DNA of 64,000 bases from Epiperipatus broadwayi (taxonomy: Eukaryota; Onychophora; Udeonychophora; Euonychophora; Peripatidae): positions 992,001-1,056,000 of the forward strand of contig JAQFVV010012529.1 of the NCBI GenBank assembly GCA_028023455.1, read 5' to 3'. The position numbers were made by a program, and so were the translations under genes. Shown one piece after another: positions 1 through 11,110 of this stretch; position 1 is the first letter of the stretch, and each line of letters starts with the position of its first letter. The notes beneath the pieces are model-generated. The model was not told the origin of the DNA and ran no database searches. It saw only the letters and a program-made list of their open reading frames with translations.

Positions 1-600
1 TTAAATGAATCTTTGAAACGTATCAATATTGCCGGTGAGATAATTTCAAAAGTGAAAAAAATATATACCTTGAACATTGCAGCGGATTCTTAATCACTTG
101 TTTGGGGAGAGGATCGATTAATTAAATATTCTTTTTTACTTTTGTTAAACATTCTATATATATGATTTTCAGTATTAAATAAGTATGGGATTATAAAGAT
201 TCAAAAAAAAAAACTATGAAAAAAGATGTTGATTAAAAATACGTACATATTAGACGAGTCAGATTTTTAAAAGAATAGAAAAAATAAAATAGGTCAATAG
301 CTTTAGTTTCACGTGCCAGCAAGATATTGTTGAGAGTAGTGTTAGATAAAATACAGATAGAATGGGCTCTTGAGACTATGTTATTGATCTAATACAACTT
401 TTGATTTCTCTATATACGTGGCTTGCATACCATATTTATATGTATTCATCGAAACTTTGTTATTGACCTAATTTTATGCTGTTATTGATTTCTCTTGTAT
501 CTACTCTAAAGTGTAAATAAAGTTTTAATTTTGAAAGTAAAGTAGAATGGGAAATAACATAGAGACAGGCACATTTTACACCAGGATGAGGATTAAGCAA
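1..600. other. AT-rich non-coding sequence, nothing recognised
   Basis: Upstream of the first LINE relic. No coding frame, RNA gene or terminal repeat could be supported. It may belong to a GNMT 5' intron or the intergenic flank. Confidence 0.4.
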
Positions 601-689
601 TCAGAAAATAACTTAAACATTATTCTCATTAAAATTAATATTTTCAATGGTTATTCTATATATGTTTTATAAATTATCAGAAAACTGTT

Positions 690-1640
690 TATCATAACAA
701 TCTTTGAATAATAATGTTAAATATGCGATATTCTCCATATTTGATATCTGTAGTCTTTCTTACATATGAGAATGAGAGTAACACAGATCAATTGAGATTA
801 GCTTTAAGTGATAGAATGAGAATAAGTTATATTGTGTCACCATATTTACTCAATATTGTAACAGAGTTGGCAATGAGAAAAACTTTGGATATTTTTCAAG
901 GGAGTAGGCAATTTGCAGTATGTAGATGATAATAGTTTTGATGGAAACAATTGAGAAAGAACTTCAGGATCTAGTAGACAGTAGAGATAAAAGTGAAGGG
1001 AGTTCAGCTGGATCATATTTCAGAGTTTGTCTACCTGGGCTTTAGAATAAATAAAAATGGAGAATATTATACAGAAACATGCTGTTATTGTTGGCATCAA
1101 AGGCAGTTACAAAATTTATGCTCATATGAGAAAAAAAACAGTATAAATATGTGGACCAAGGGTAAACTATTAAAGACTTTGATATAACCCACTGCAATAT
1201 ATGATTATGAGGCATGGTCATAAGGGAAAGAGAAAGCAAGAATTGATGTTTGTGAAATGAAATTTTATTGAAGGATGCTTGGAATATCTTAGATAGCTAA
1301 GAAAATTAATGAATGGGTTATGGAAGACAGATGCATAAAAATAAATACTGAAGATGGTAAGTGATGAAAGTTACACTATTTTGGACTTTTTAAGACAAAT
1401 GGATACTTGAAAAAAGAAATCATTGGAATTGTGACTGGGTCAAGAAGAGGCTAAACAAAATTGTCAAGGGGAAAAAGTCATATAGCTTTATTTCTTAGGA
1501 GTACATAAGAGCACCTCTACCAACTGCACCAAACTGGGTAGAGCATTATTATGAATGAATAACATTATAGGGTAGCTGGGAATACCAGTACTGAAAACAT
1601 GTAGAAAAGCAAAGAAAAGAGAATGAATTGGAAACAATTC
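690..1640 (+). pseudogene. RTE-type LINE fragment, reverse transcriptase 3' half
   Basis: Broken coding remnant of a non-LTR retrotransposon polymerase. One open piece (714-929) carries RMRISYIVSPYLLNIV, matching the segment upstream of the catalytic box in RTE-like reverse transcriptases. It is followed at about 916 in another frame by LQYVDD, the catalytic motif C. The next pieces carry SEFVYLGFRINKNGEYY (from 1018), AIYDYEAWS, then EMKFY and MLGIS and KINEWVMED (about 1255-1330), the conserved C-terminal region after the polymerase domain. At least four stops or frameshifts interrupt it. Same orientation as GNMT and related in type to the copies at 44.6 kb and 60.3 kb. Confidence 0.75.
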
Positions 1641-1719
1641 ATACTGTCATCCAACATCAAAATGAATGATCAGGTAAATGACTGATACGCTGAAAGTAAA
1701 GATATTGCGAAATAGTTTT

Positions 1720-3100
1720 ATCTATTTATTTAGATTTGGTCAAGACATCCAGTTTAATAAAGTTAAATGCCTTTTTGCAATTTTAAAAATGAAAAAACTG
1801 CAGATTTTTATGAGATATCTGGATAAGTTTTAAAATATAATAGTTAGCTTCAAAACTATTGGAATCTCTTTGAAATATATTTCAGGATATGTTTACATAT
1901 AACATTGAAATGAAAATGGATTTCTTATTCTGTGTATTTATATAGTTATTCATTTAATTTAATTAGATATGGATGTCCAACTAGATGAACTTAAATAAAC
2001 CTATTTTAAAATGGAAAAGTTACTGATCATGTAAGATATACTAGAGATGCTTTAAAATAAGCTTCAAAAGTATCCAAATTTTTGAGACTATATGGACATA
2101 GAAAGTCGTATCATTTGATTTTAAGTATATCGTTATTAATTTCAGCAAAAGTATTTTCAGTAATTTTATTGACTAAATTGTTTTCACCTGTAGATGGATA
2201 GCTATGAAACTCATTGTAGTTTTAAAGAATGAAGAAGTATTAAAGAAATGGTTTTCATTATTTGATATATGCAACAAAAAAAAAAAAAGTGAACAAGTGT
2301 AATTTATATATTTATTAATTTGGTCAAAGAAATTTGACTCAATAGAAGTTTGACAGCAATATATGAAATTAGTTGGTTGACCACTAAAGTTTATTCTATA
2401 TTATACATCTTTTAAAAACATTATTATTCTTGATGAGAAATTTTATGCATTTGGAAAAAAATATTGATGTTAAATAGCGAAGCATATTAGCTCCAATTTT
2501 GTTTTTATGATGATGGTTTTAAAAGTTTATAAGCAGTTTCATGAAGCAAGTATCAAGATGCAATAAAGATTTGATAATGAAGTTTTTTAATTTGAATTGA
2601 TTAAAAGAAAAAATGAGAAGTTCATCTTGGCTTACTGATTTACTGTATGCTGCTGATTGCTAATATTGTCAATTCACAAAAAGGTTTTAATAGAATTTGT
2701 AAACTTTAATTTAGTAATTAATATTAAAAAAATAAATAAATGCTTTATTGGTTTCAAAATGTGTATCAATCTAAATATCTAGAATCTTTTAAAATAAAAT
2801 TGGATGATAAGAGGCAATGTGTTTTGAATGTGCTGCTGCTATATTTAACAAGTTGAATACCATTTCATCATAATAATTATCATAACCAAATTAGAAGTGT
2901 AGTGCTATTATTTTGTTCAATTTCTTTGTAGATAAAATATGGACCTCATCAAGTGAAAACATTTCACTTAAAGATGTTCAATAAGATTAAAAAAATAAAT
3001 CATAAGATCAATCATTATGATCTTCAATTTATTGTATTGAATATTATTGAATCTATAATTGTAAAGGCATATTTTTGTTCGATTGTATATATGAAATGAA
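1720..3100 (+). pseudogene. Heavily decayed LINE reverse transcriptase remnant
   Basis: Translation in shifting frames gives scattered matches to the polymerase of a second LINE type. A degraded F-D-S-x-E motif A lies near 2330, GCP-LKFI-like spacing near 2375, an ISSNFVF-like stretch near 2490 and an interior zone near 2690-2760. A C-terminal zone (about 2820-3060) resembles the tail that follows these polymerases. Its first part also matches at nucleotide level a stretch near 6860-6990, indicating a repeat family. No frame stays open for more than about 40 codons. Old and non-functional; clade uncertain. Confidence 0.4.
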
Positions 3101-5640
3101 TAAATGTTAATCGATTTTTTTAGCACTATATATACATTTATAATTCATTATAAAATCAAAATATTTTATAGTAACTTTAGTATCTTTTTTTTTGGAAAGA
3201 ATCTTTATATTCTAAAGATAATCTGTATGTCATTTTTAAAAAGAACAATACTGATTGTTTTCATTGGTGGAATAGGGTCAAGGATAAAATACATTAAAGT
3301 ATTACAAATAGGCAAGATGTTTAAATCTTTCAAAAATTAAAATTTGCTGTAGGGGTTGAAAAATATAAATAATTAAACTAAAGAATCAACATATGATATA
3401 TATATGCATTTGTATTTTGTTGTTTGGTTTTCATAATCATCACAAAACTCATTTTTAACTTATTATTTTTTGTCTTTCTATGTTTGTTTTTCTTTTCTTC
3501 TGATGTTAAAATGGTCATATTTCTTTACAAGTGACACAAATGATTAAATTAGCTGGACTTAAAAAATTAAAATCAAATAAAAGTATATTCATTTAAAAAA
3601 AAACATCAAATTTGAAAAATTCTACTAAAATTTTTTAAATGACTAAAAGAGTTATAAATTTTTTTTCCAAAGTTTTAATAAAAGTATGATGCAAGTTTTA
3701 TAAAAAGCTACTTATAACTCATGAATTATAATACTTGAGAGAGAGTTTCTAATTAATATCATGTTATTTTACAAAAGTTAAGTCTTGCTCAACAAAATAG
3801 ATCAAAATATTTTTTTTTTTGTATTTCGCTGTTAATATTCATAACTATTTTTCTTCTTAAGATTATTAATTTACTTGTTGCAAATATATTTTTCATAATT
3901 TAATTGCTCTTCTCATAATTTGTTTTTTTATATTTTCATTTATTTTTTTGACATTGCTTATCTACTAATTTAATCGTAATTATATATTGGACTATTTTCA
4001 TTATCTACAAATTAAATATTAATTTAATAATGAATTCTAAATTATGGAATTAGTCCAATATATAATTACAAGTAAATTGACATCACTACAAACTTTTAAA
4101 CAAATACTCTAATCCTCTCACTTATTTCCTCTTTTTTCTATTCTTCATTTTTCTTTTATATAAATCTTTCTTAAATATAATTTCAGAGGATCACAAAATA
4201 ATCTCCTATACTTATTAAAAATCTGTTTAATTATTTCAATTCAATATTCATTTTTAATATTTATCTTGCCAATTATTTTAATTGCTTCAATAAAATAAAT
4301 ACAAATAACTTTTTATTCAATATTTGCAAATACAACATACCAGAAAAACTGATATAATGAACTTTACTATTATAATTCTTTATCATTATCAAAAGAATAG
4401 AACTCATCTAAGCCATCACAATTAGCAGGTATTCATAAATGAATATAACTAAAAATAAAAAGATAAACAAAAAGTGAAATGTTTTATCATTAGAAAACTA
4501 AATCTGCATATATTACTTGTTAATCTTTTTATTTAAGTCTCATTGTTTCATTCTAGTTTTATATTGTATTCTACACTGTCTTGGATATATGCGCCCAATG
4601 AAAGTTGTCAATATTGTACTTCTTTAGTGTTTTTGAAGTCTCTATCATAAAAACCTTATTAAATTTCATTAATAAGGTACTTTTTTTAAGTAAAAGTTAT
4701 TAGTCTTCATTTATATTCCCAATTCAAAAAAGATGTTCTCTTTCATTATCATTACATTCAAAAAACAATATCATAGGGAATGATCTTGACAACATATTAA
4801 GTCAGGAAAGGATTTATTTTTCATTTCCATGCAATACAATTGGCAGAATACTGTAATATCCTTAAATATATAATTGTAATATTTATTTCACAATAATTAT
4901 TCTTTACTCTTGTTAAAACAGCAGCAGCAAATTGCAACGTTATTTGAATATTTAAGTTGACTTTCTAATTAAAATGCTTTGGTGAAATTTAATTTGATCA
5001 ACATTATTAAACTGATCACTTTCCAAACTAAAAATAGCCAAAAATGTTTTTTACATCACTGGATTGTTATATAGCCCCTTCCCTTTTAATATTATAAATA
5101 TTCTATGAAACGCAAAATTGGAGTTAGTATACTTTCATATTTAACACAAATTTCCTTTCAAATATTTCACTACTAGTAATATAGCTTTCTCTCATATCCT
5201 ATAATTGGCAAAAGCAATATACAAATTAAACTAACTACAATTTTTAAGAGTCACTTTAAAAGCGTATGATTTACGTTTCCAGAATCTCCGAGATTTGAAA
5301 TTCCTTTTTTTTTATTTAATAAATTTTGTCCAATTAATTTTCTATAATTTACTTTAGTTGCTATTGCAATAATAAATATTTTGAAAAACCTTTTTTTAGA
5401 ACAAATAATAAAATGTGTAAATTTATATTTTTAAAAATGTTTTCATTTTCACCTTCCTAGATTTATGAAGAAAAAAGTGGTATCTTATCTCTGTAAAAGT
5501 TACCAGGAAAACATAAGTAATAAATTTACAAACACATTATCTTTAAAAGCAATATGACGTGTAGATACAAGTTACGACTGTAAATGGGTAAACACCGATA
5601 GATAATAACTAATCAGCATATTTAACTGTTTATTAAAATG
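3100..5640. other. AT-rich non-coding stretch upstream of the GNMT start exon
   Basis: More than 2.5 kb without a supportable gene. It contains the palindrome at 3966-4085, a short hairpin near 4653-4679 (ACCTTATT/AATAAGGT arms) and several A or T homopolymers. The 78-codon open frame at 3104-3340 is of low complexity and unlike any protein I know, so I leave it uncalled. Confidence 0.5.
3966..4085. repeat. Short palindromic repeat (MITE-like)
   Basis: An 18-bp perfect inverted repeat, TAATTATATATTGGACTA at 3977-3994 and its reverse complement at 4051-4068, extends with mismatches to about 30 bp per arm around an AT-rich centre. The size and symmetry suit a small foldback or MITE, but no clear target-site duplication was identified. 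Confidence 0.5.
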
Positions 5641-5644
5641 TGAG

Positions 5645-5695
5645 TTGAACAATGCTTTTTTACATTATTTATTTTTAGAATTGAAAGAAAATACA
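5645..5695 (+). promoter_or_regulatory. Candidate 3' splice acceptor and short 5' UTR before the GNMT ATG
   Basis: Immediately upstream of the GNMT start is a T-rich run ending in TTTTTAG at 5672-5678, followed by 17 bases to the ATG. This resembles an animal branch/pyrimidine/AG acceptor more than a promoter, and no TATA or initiator-like element is obvious nearby. If used, the ATG exon is the second exon and the promoter lies further upstream, possibly outside the window. Inference from signal shape only. Confidence 0.4.
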
Positions 5696-5901
5696 ATGGT
5701 AGACAGTATATATAGAACCCGGTCTTTAGGCGTAGCAGCACCTGGGTTGCCTGATCAATATGCTGATGGCAAAGCTGCTAAAGTGTGGGCAGTTTATATT
5801 GGAGATAAAAAGTCCCGAACTGAAAATTATAAAGCTTTTATGACAAAATTGCTAAAAGATAATGGTTGTTATTACATATTAGATGTTGCTTGCGGTACGG
5901 G
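5696..5901 (+). CDS. GNMT: GNMT, start-codon exon (glycine N-methyltransferase, residues 1 to about 68)
   Basis: Encodes the N-terminus of glycine N-methyltransferase, the cytosolic tetrameric enzyme that methylates glycine to sarcosine with S-adenosylmethionine and buffers the SAM/SAH ratio. The translation opens with [15 protein letters not shown], followed by PDQYADG, and ends in the SAM-binding motif I, LDVACGTG, all family signatures. The ATG has A at -3 and G at +4. The exon ends in phase 2 at a GT donor (5902), and the exon at 53371 completes the Gly codon and continues motif I. A pyrimidine-rich tract ending in TTTTTAG at 5677-5678 looks like a splice acceptor, so a non-coding exon may lie upstream and 5679-5695 would be 5' UTR. 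Odd point: the residue at about position 15 (mature numbering), Glu in well-studied homologues, reads Pro here. Identification is secure; the exact 5' boundary is inferred. Confidence 0.95.
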
Positions 5902-6054
5902 GTAGGTATAATATTTTTCCTAGTCTATTCCAATATTTATTATTTGAAAAAACTATTTTATAACGTTAATATATATTAATGCATTTTTTCTTTTATTATA
6001 TTTTTTTTTTTTTTAAAGAAAAAAAAAGTTGCAGCTTTATTACCTTTAATATTT

Positions 6055-6110
6055 TTTGAAAAACGATTACCGTATTTTAAAGTACGGTATCTGCATATTG
6101 CATAATCGAA
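6055..6110. repeat. Small palindrome with TACCGTA/TACGGTA arms
   Basis: Positions 6069-6090 read as a near-perfect palindrome (TACCGTA, eight-base AT centre, TACGGTA). Nothing more can be said about role. Confidence 0.4.
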
Positions 6111-6439
6111 ATGTAAAGGTGCGTTGGAGGAAGAAGGGGGAATGCCAAAAGCATTTCTTGTAAATGTACTTTTGTCGTAACCCAAAAATTATTGTTAAAA
6201 AAGTTATGCATGTTTCAATCTTGGTAAGACTAATAAAGTCGCTTATTTTTTTATGAATGTAATTGTGATTGTTCTGATTTTTAACTAATATATCTTATTT
6301 TTTATGTTTAAAGTAGCATTGGAGGAAGAGGAATAAATTATTATTTTTTTAAATTATTATATTTAAAATGGAGGTATGTGTGTGTTTAATGAAGTAACGT
6401 TTCCTTTTGTATTTTCTTCCGAAGATATTCGGAATCTAT

Positions 6440-6720
6440 TGTTATATAAAGTATGTTCCTACTAACGTTTGTTGCTCGTGCTCGAAAAGCTGATATCATC
6501 TGATAGCAGTATAGAAATATGCAGCGAAGTTCAAGAGGTATCATCTTACACTATTGGATAAAGAGTCTACCGGTTATAACATCATAAATCCTAGTTTCCA
6601 ATCACTAAAAGAATTCATGCAGACACTGTTCGGGATCGGTTAATAAAGTGTCATAATTTTGACGAAATCCTTGATGCAGGTGCATTCCCGATCCGAATAT
6701 TATGCTTGTGTGAAATGACC
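6440..6720. promoter_or_regulatory. CpG-richer patch at the start of the GNMT intron
   Basis: Against an almost CpG-free background this 280-bp stretch contains more than ten CpG dinucleotides and a diverged inverted pair (CGGGATCGG near 6631 and CCCGATCCG near 6687). It sits 0.5 kb downstream of the start exon, a common position for first-intron regulatory DNA. It has no open frame and no recognisable transposon feature. A young transposon piece is the main alternative. Confidence 0.25.
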
Positions 6721-6849
6721 AAAATTCATAAGTGCATGTTAAATTTGTATCTTGTTGAGATATTTTACTTCTCTATAATATATCTGTTGAATTAAAAATA
6801 GTTTTCTTATTTGATAGTAGATTTGTGATTGTTTTTACTAATACATTTA

Positions 6850-7440
6850 GTCAATTTATTTAGATTTGCATACCCAGCTTGAAATTAAAACAGTTTTTTT
6901 GTAATTTTAAAACTGGAGAAATTGCAAGTTCTGGTGAAATATCTGGATAAAATTTAAAGTATAGCACTGATTATTTTAAAACTACTACAGTTTTTTTAAG
7001 AATATATGGATCTAAAAAGTGCTATCTATTAATTGATCTTAAAATGCTTTTACTATTCGAATTTTAAAAAAGATAAAAAGACTATGATTTCTAGGAATAT
7101 CACGGCTATTCATTTCAAAAAAAGTACTCTTAAGGATTTCATTAAATATATTGCTTCCAGTTATGAATGAGTAGTTATCAAAGATTTAGTATTGTTTTAA
7201 AAAATAAAGAAGCTCTATAATCATAGTTCTTGTTGCCAAGAATATAGGGGAAAAGTTTAATAAGCAAAAACCTGATTTTTATTTTGCTTTACTAATTTAA
7301 AGCATTTGATTTAGTTAATTAGAAAGGTTTGTGAGAGTGTTTTGCAATTAACAGGTTGCCTATCAAAGTTTGCTCATATTATGCAACTCTTGTACGACTT
7401 TTCCCCATTGGTTCTGGAAAGAACATTTCAAGATTTATCT
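6850..7440 (+). pseudogene. Decayed LINE reverse transcriptase remnant
   Basis: Nucleotide similarity to 1735-1860 at its left end (shared ATATCTGGATAA block and flanks) shows it belongs to the same repeat family. Further right, frames broken by several stops give polymerase-like pieces: a motif-A-like F-D segment near 7300, followed by C-P-S-K-F and LYDDFSPLVL-like text near 7350-7420, in the spacing expected of non-LTR reverse transcriptases. Non-functional. Confidence 0.4.
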
Positions 7441-8424
7441 TTGATTTTATTACTTTTTGTGATATATATAGAGAGAGAGCCTGTTATTAAGAAATTCTGA
7501 TCAGATGAAAATGTGATTTGTTGGTCTACTTCAAAAATATTCATGATGAAAAAAGAGCAAATCAAGGTTAAAACAGGTGTAATTATTTTAAATTTATTAC
7601 ACTTTCTATTTAATTGTGGCTTCTTATTCAAGGTTTAATGTTCAATATTTGCCATTAAACAGCTAATCAAGAGTAAGACATGGTTGGAATAAAATTAACA
7701 GAATAATAATAATGAGAACTTAAGCAAGTTGCACATATAATAAACAGCTGTATACAGAGCAAAAATCAGACTAGCACTCATGATATAAAAAGTTTACTGT
7801 TATCATGATAGATCATAGATTCAGATATTGTTATAAGGAAAATCAAAAAAATTGATCATAAAATAAACATTTGTTTAAAGTAAGAAAGAGGACCAAAGCT
7901 TATGTAATAAAAAAAAGAAAGGAAATAAAGTCAAAATCTAGTCAAATAATTTGGTGAGAGGGGTGTATAAGTTATATAAATTATCAACCTTTCTATTGGA
8001 AAATCTACCATCAATGATCACTAATTTATATTTTAGTCTATTAATAAAACTCATATATATATATATACAAATTTGTATAGATGTAAATAAAAATCTTTTA
8101 AACACCTAAGTTAATTTAAATATCTATATTTAATATTATACTATAAATTTGATTAAAACAACAACAAAAAAGTGTGCTCATATAATAATATATTCACATT
8201 TTAATTAAAACATATCACATGAATCTTTTTATATAAGAATCTTCAACCATTATTGAAATGGGGTTGATAGTGTTTAGACCATAGTATATTTGAAAAGGCT
8301 AGACTCTGGCCAAAGATTAGTCTATTTATTTTATGGTAAATTGTAACTGATGATATTAATTTTAAAAAGTGCAGATACTCATTCTGATTGATATATTTAT
8401 ATAAATGATAAATATGCATAACCT
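7440..8424. other. AT-rich sequence with no supported gene
   Basis: Between the LINE remnant and PLE1. Contains an AT microsatellite near 8052-8067. Possibly more LINE 3' sequence, but the frames are too decayed to assert. Confidence 0.35.
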
Positions 8425-8959
8425 AATATACGTAATTATATAACTGAATATTTGTAAATACAGTAACTTAATAATTAAAAAATATTTTATCCACTTAGGA
8501 GCGCTTTCGATTATCCCAGTAATCTGTGTCAACTAAAGCTTTGAAATGCTAACTTTCCCACAATTCCATGATCTTAACGTTTGCTGCTTGCCTGTTAATT
8601 AGGTCATGTTTATATTTGTATATTAGCATAGCTTCTTTTATTTTTCTTTTATTGTTATTTTTTTCAATTTGCAATATTTTTACACTATTAAAATTGAAGT
8701 CAAAACCATAAATACATGATTTATTATGGTTGTAAAAAACGTATGCTGAAATATTATTATCTACTATGCAATTTTGTTTTGATTTCTGAACACGTTTTAA
8801 TAATAGCAAGTGTTCTTTAGTTCTTTTTTTCCAATGTACATCTAGATTCACCTATATATCCATTGCCACACCTACATATCCATTTATAAATGACACAATT
8901 TTTATTTATAAATGAGGTTTTATCTTTGGAGTTATTTATTAATTTGTTTAATGTAGGAG
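8425..8959 (-). repeat. PLE1 left inverted arm (GIY-YIG region and 3' tail)
   Basis: Reverse complement of 10645-11178. It contains a minus-strand open frame (8549-8851) with the same endonuclease C-terminal half as the right arm. One extra A in a homopolymer near 8824 shifts the frame just after the YIG motif, so this arm cannot encode the intact domain. The left arm keeps the AGCGCT palindrome that the right arm has lost. Confidence 0.85.
8494..8537 (-). ncRNA. Hammerhead-like RNA motif, PLE1 left arm
   Basis: Minus-strand counterpart of the motif at 11067-11110, with the same stem I (4-5 pairs), core TTGACACA and stem II GATTA/TAATC, and GAA followed by an intact palindromic AGCGCT, then C. 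Of the two PLE1 copies this is the better preserved. Confidence 0.45.
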
Positions 8960-8961
8960 AT

Positions 8962-9430
8962 TGGTTTAATTTTAATAGTAACTGTCAAATGTTATTTAAT
9001 CGATATTATGAAAAAATGTGTATGAAATTTGATAAAAAAATTAACTTTTTGTATTATAAGAGCCTTAAAAGTCAATCTCAAGATAATTACGTTAATTTGT
9101 CGAATATGGTTCTCGATTTTCAACAAAAACATATATTAAATCTTGGTGCAAAATATATGGCGGTCAGTGGGAAGACAGTGATCTAGAATTGAAATCTTCA
9201 GTCGAAAATTCATTAAGCAGAATTAAATCTGATTTAAAAGTTTGTAATGATTTAGTAAAAAAAGTAAAAGAAAAAAGTTTAATTATAAAACGGATTACGA
9301 TTGGAACGTACAAATATCTAAATTTAAAAAATTTACATTTGTGAATAATTTAATTTATATAAAAAAGGACAAAGGCCTTAGAATGTGTTTGTTATTAAAA
9401 TCTGATTATGAAGACAAATAGCCCTAGTGA
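8962..9430 (+). pseudogene. PLE1 reverse transcriptase, broken N-terminal part
   Basis: Up to 9186 the frame carries VNLSNMVLDFQQKHILNLG, the conserved block that precedes the polymerase fingers in PLE proteins. A stop at 9184-9186 and further shifts follow. Then KKDKGLRMCLLLKSDY (about 9360-9410) matches the next conserved block, where other family members have a Lys-x-Asp-Lys-Gly motif. The frame resumes only at 9431. Confidence 0.7.
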
Positions 9431-10672
9431 CGATTTTTTCAGACGCTCATTGCTAAGGTTTACAGCCTTGTTAAAACTATTACTAAAGTAAATATAGAAA
9501 ATTTACATATTCAATTTATTAATAACATTTCAAAAAAAGCCAAAAATAAAGCGATTGATATTAGTACTTATTATAAAATTTACCCTTCTGCTGCAATATG
9601 TCCTAAGATTTTTTCAAATATAAAACTGCATAAAGAAAACGAACCATTGCATTTAATGATTGATTTTGGAGGGGCGTTTTATTATGAAACTTGTTGTTTA
9701 ATTGAGAAAATGCTACAAGAAATTCTTGGTTTTGGTAAATATACAATATGTTCTTCATTTGATTTTGTTAATAAAATCCATAACGTTAAGATCGATGTTA
9801 ATGACGTTATATGTACTCTAGATGTTAGTGAAATGTATGGATCAATTGATCGATTGGCATCTATCGAAATTATTTCCAACGCATTAAGTTTAAAAAATGT
9901 TAACGTGAAAATAATAAAGTTTATAATTGAAACATTAAATTTTATTGATAAAAATATTTATGCAGTTTTTAATAAGGATTTTTATAAAATGTGTAACGGA
10001 TGGCCCATGGGATTACCTACTGTTGCTCAAATATGTAATTTTATAATTTCTACATATGAAGAAAATATTTTGAAAAAGGAATATTATCAAAAAAATATTA
10101 CTGCATATTATCGATATGTTGATGATGTTTTTGTATGTGGTAAACCAAATACAATTAATGAGTTGTTTAAGGAATTAAATGGTTTGAAAGGCCTAAGATG
10201 GATAAAAACAGATGAAGATTTAATGTGCATTCAGTTTCTTGATCTAAAAATAACTAGAAATCAATGCATGCTGGATTACTGTATGACCATTAAACCAATA
10301 GTAAAAAGAGGTTATATTCCATATAAATCAAAAGTGCCAATGTCACACAAAATGGCAGGTTTGAAGTCCTTCTTATTTAGAAATAATAGTCTTTGCAAAT
10401 ATTCATCAGATAAAGGCAAAAATATTGAAATATATTTGAATGAATTGTTAAATGTTGGCTACAGTTATAATCACATATATAATGTTATTAGAGATTTTAA
10501 TACAAAATATAAAAATAAAATTTTTAATAATATTGATTCTCCTGCTAATAAAAAAATATGGATATCAATCCCATATATTTCAAATTATCAAGTAAAGTTT
10601 ATAAGGAAAATTTATAAAGGCGGATATTATTTGCATTTACACTCCTCCTACATTAAACAAATTAATAAATAA
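9431..10672 (+). CDS. PLE1 reverse transcriptase core (413-codon open part)
   Basis: Longest open part of the PLE polymerase, which primes on target DNA and copies element RNA. Motifs in order: KENEPLHLMIDFGG near the fingers, TLDVSEMYGSID as motif A with its catalytic Asp (about 9817-9852), GWPMGLPTVAQICNFII as motif B (about 9999-10049), YYRYVDDVF as catalytic motif C (about 10108-10134) and CIQFLDLKI downstream. The track of conserved residues ends about 10640, where a one-base shift moves the true reading frame into that of the GIY-YIG segment. The last ten codons to the stop are therefore off-frame. The frame opens right after a stop at 9428-9430, so there is no native start here. Confidence 0.85.
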   Translation, partial: RFFQTLIAKVYSLVKTITKVNIENLHIQFINNISKKAKNKAIDISTYYKIYPSAAICPKIFSNIKLHKENEPLHLMIDFGGAFYYETCCLIEKMLQEILGFGKYTICSSFDFVNKIHNVKIDVNDVICTLDVSEMYGSIDRLASIEIISNALSLKNVNVKIIKFIIETLNFIDKNIYAVFNKDFYKMCNGWPMGLPTVAQICNFIISTYEENILKKEYYQKNITAYYRYVDDVFVCGKPNTINELFKELNGLKGLRWIKTDEDLMCIQFLDLKITRNQCMLDYCMTIKPIVKRGYIPYKSKVPMSHKMAGLKSFLFRNNSLCKYSSDKGKNIEIYLNELLNVGYSYNHIYNVIRDFNTKYKNKIFNNIDSPANKKIWISIPYISNYQVKFIRKIYKGGYYLHLHSSYIKQINK

Positions 10673-11054
10673 CTCCAAAGATAAAACCTCATTTATAAAT
10701 AAAAATTGTGTCATTTATAAATGGATATGTAGGTGTGGCAATGGATATATAGGTGAATCTAGATGTACGTTGGAAAAAAGAACTAAAGAACACTTGCTAT
10801 TATTAAAACGTGTTCAGAAATCAAAACAAAATTGCATAGTAGATAATAATATTTCAGCATCTGTTTTTTACGACCATAATAAATCATGTATTTATGGTTT
10901 TGACTTCAATTTTAACAGTGTAAAAATATTGCAAATTGAAAAAAATAACAATAAAAGAAAAATAAAGGAAGCTATGCTAATATACAAATATAAACATGAC
11001 TTAATTAACAGGCAAGCAGCAAACGTTAAGGTCACGGAATTGTGGGAAAGTTAG
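10641..11054 (+). CDS. PLE1 GIY-YIG endonuclease domain
   Basis: C-terminal nicking endonuclease of the PLE protein, in a different frame from the polymerase because of a shift near 10640. The sequence shows CVIYKWICRCGNGYIGESR (about 10709-10765; the IY and YIG halves of the motif with a Cys pair between), then CTLEKRTKEHLLLLKR with the catalytic-region Arg and the Lys/Glu-His pattern. A second half follows with FYDHNKSC and a C-terminus ending in NRQAANVK. The stop at 11052-11054 coincides with that in the left arm. This frame contains no internal stop. Confidence 0.8.
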   Translation, partial: TPPTLNKLINNSKDKTSFINKNCVIYKWICRCGNGYIGESRCTLEKRTKEHLLLLKRVQKSKQNCIVDNNISASVFYDHNKSCIYGFDFNFNSVKILQIEKNNNKRKIKEAMLIYKYKHDLINRQAANVKVTELWES

Positions 11055-11066
11055 CATTTCAAAGCT

Positions 11067-11110
11067 TTAGTTGACACAGATTACTGGGATAATCGAAAGG
11101 GCTCCTAAGT
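11067..11110 (+). ncRNA. Hammerhead-like RNA motif, PLE1 right end
   Basis: Reads as a three-way junction. Stem I is TTTAG (11067-11071) with CTAAG (11106-11110). The core strand is TTGACACA. Stem II is GATTA/TAATC around a six-base loop. The second core strand is GAA, stem III the hexamer AGGGCT, and the cleavage-site triplet CTC. The order matches the hammerhead fold, but the core differs from the CUGAUGA consensus and stem III here is mutated from the palindrome kept in the left arm. Activity is not implied. Confidence 0.45.

Noticed and set aside
3104-3340. 78-codon plus-strand frame
   Set aside because: Phe/Ile/Lys-rich translation from A/T homopolymers with no motif, as expected by chance in DNA of this composition.
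7428-7631. 67-codon minus-strand frame
   Set aside because: Lies across a decayed LINE and AT-rich flank; low-complexity ends and no similarity.
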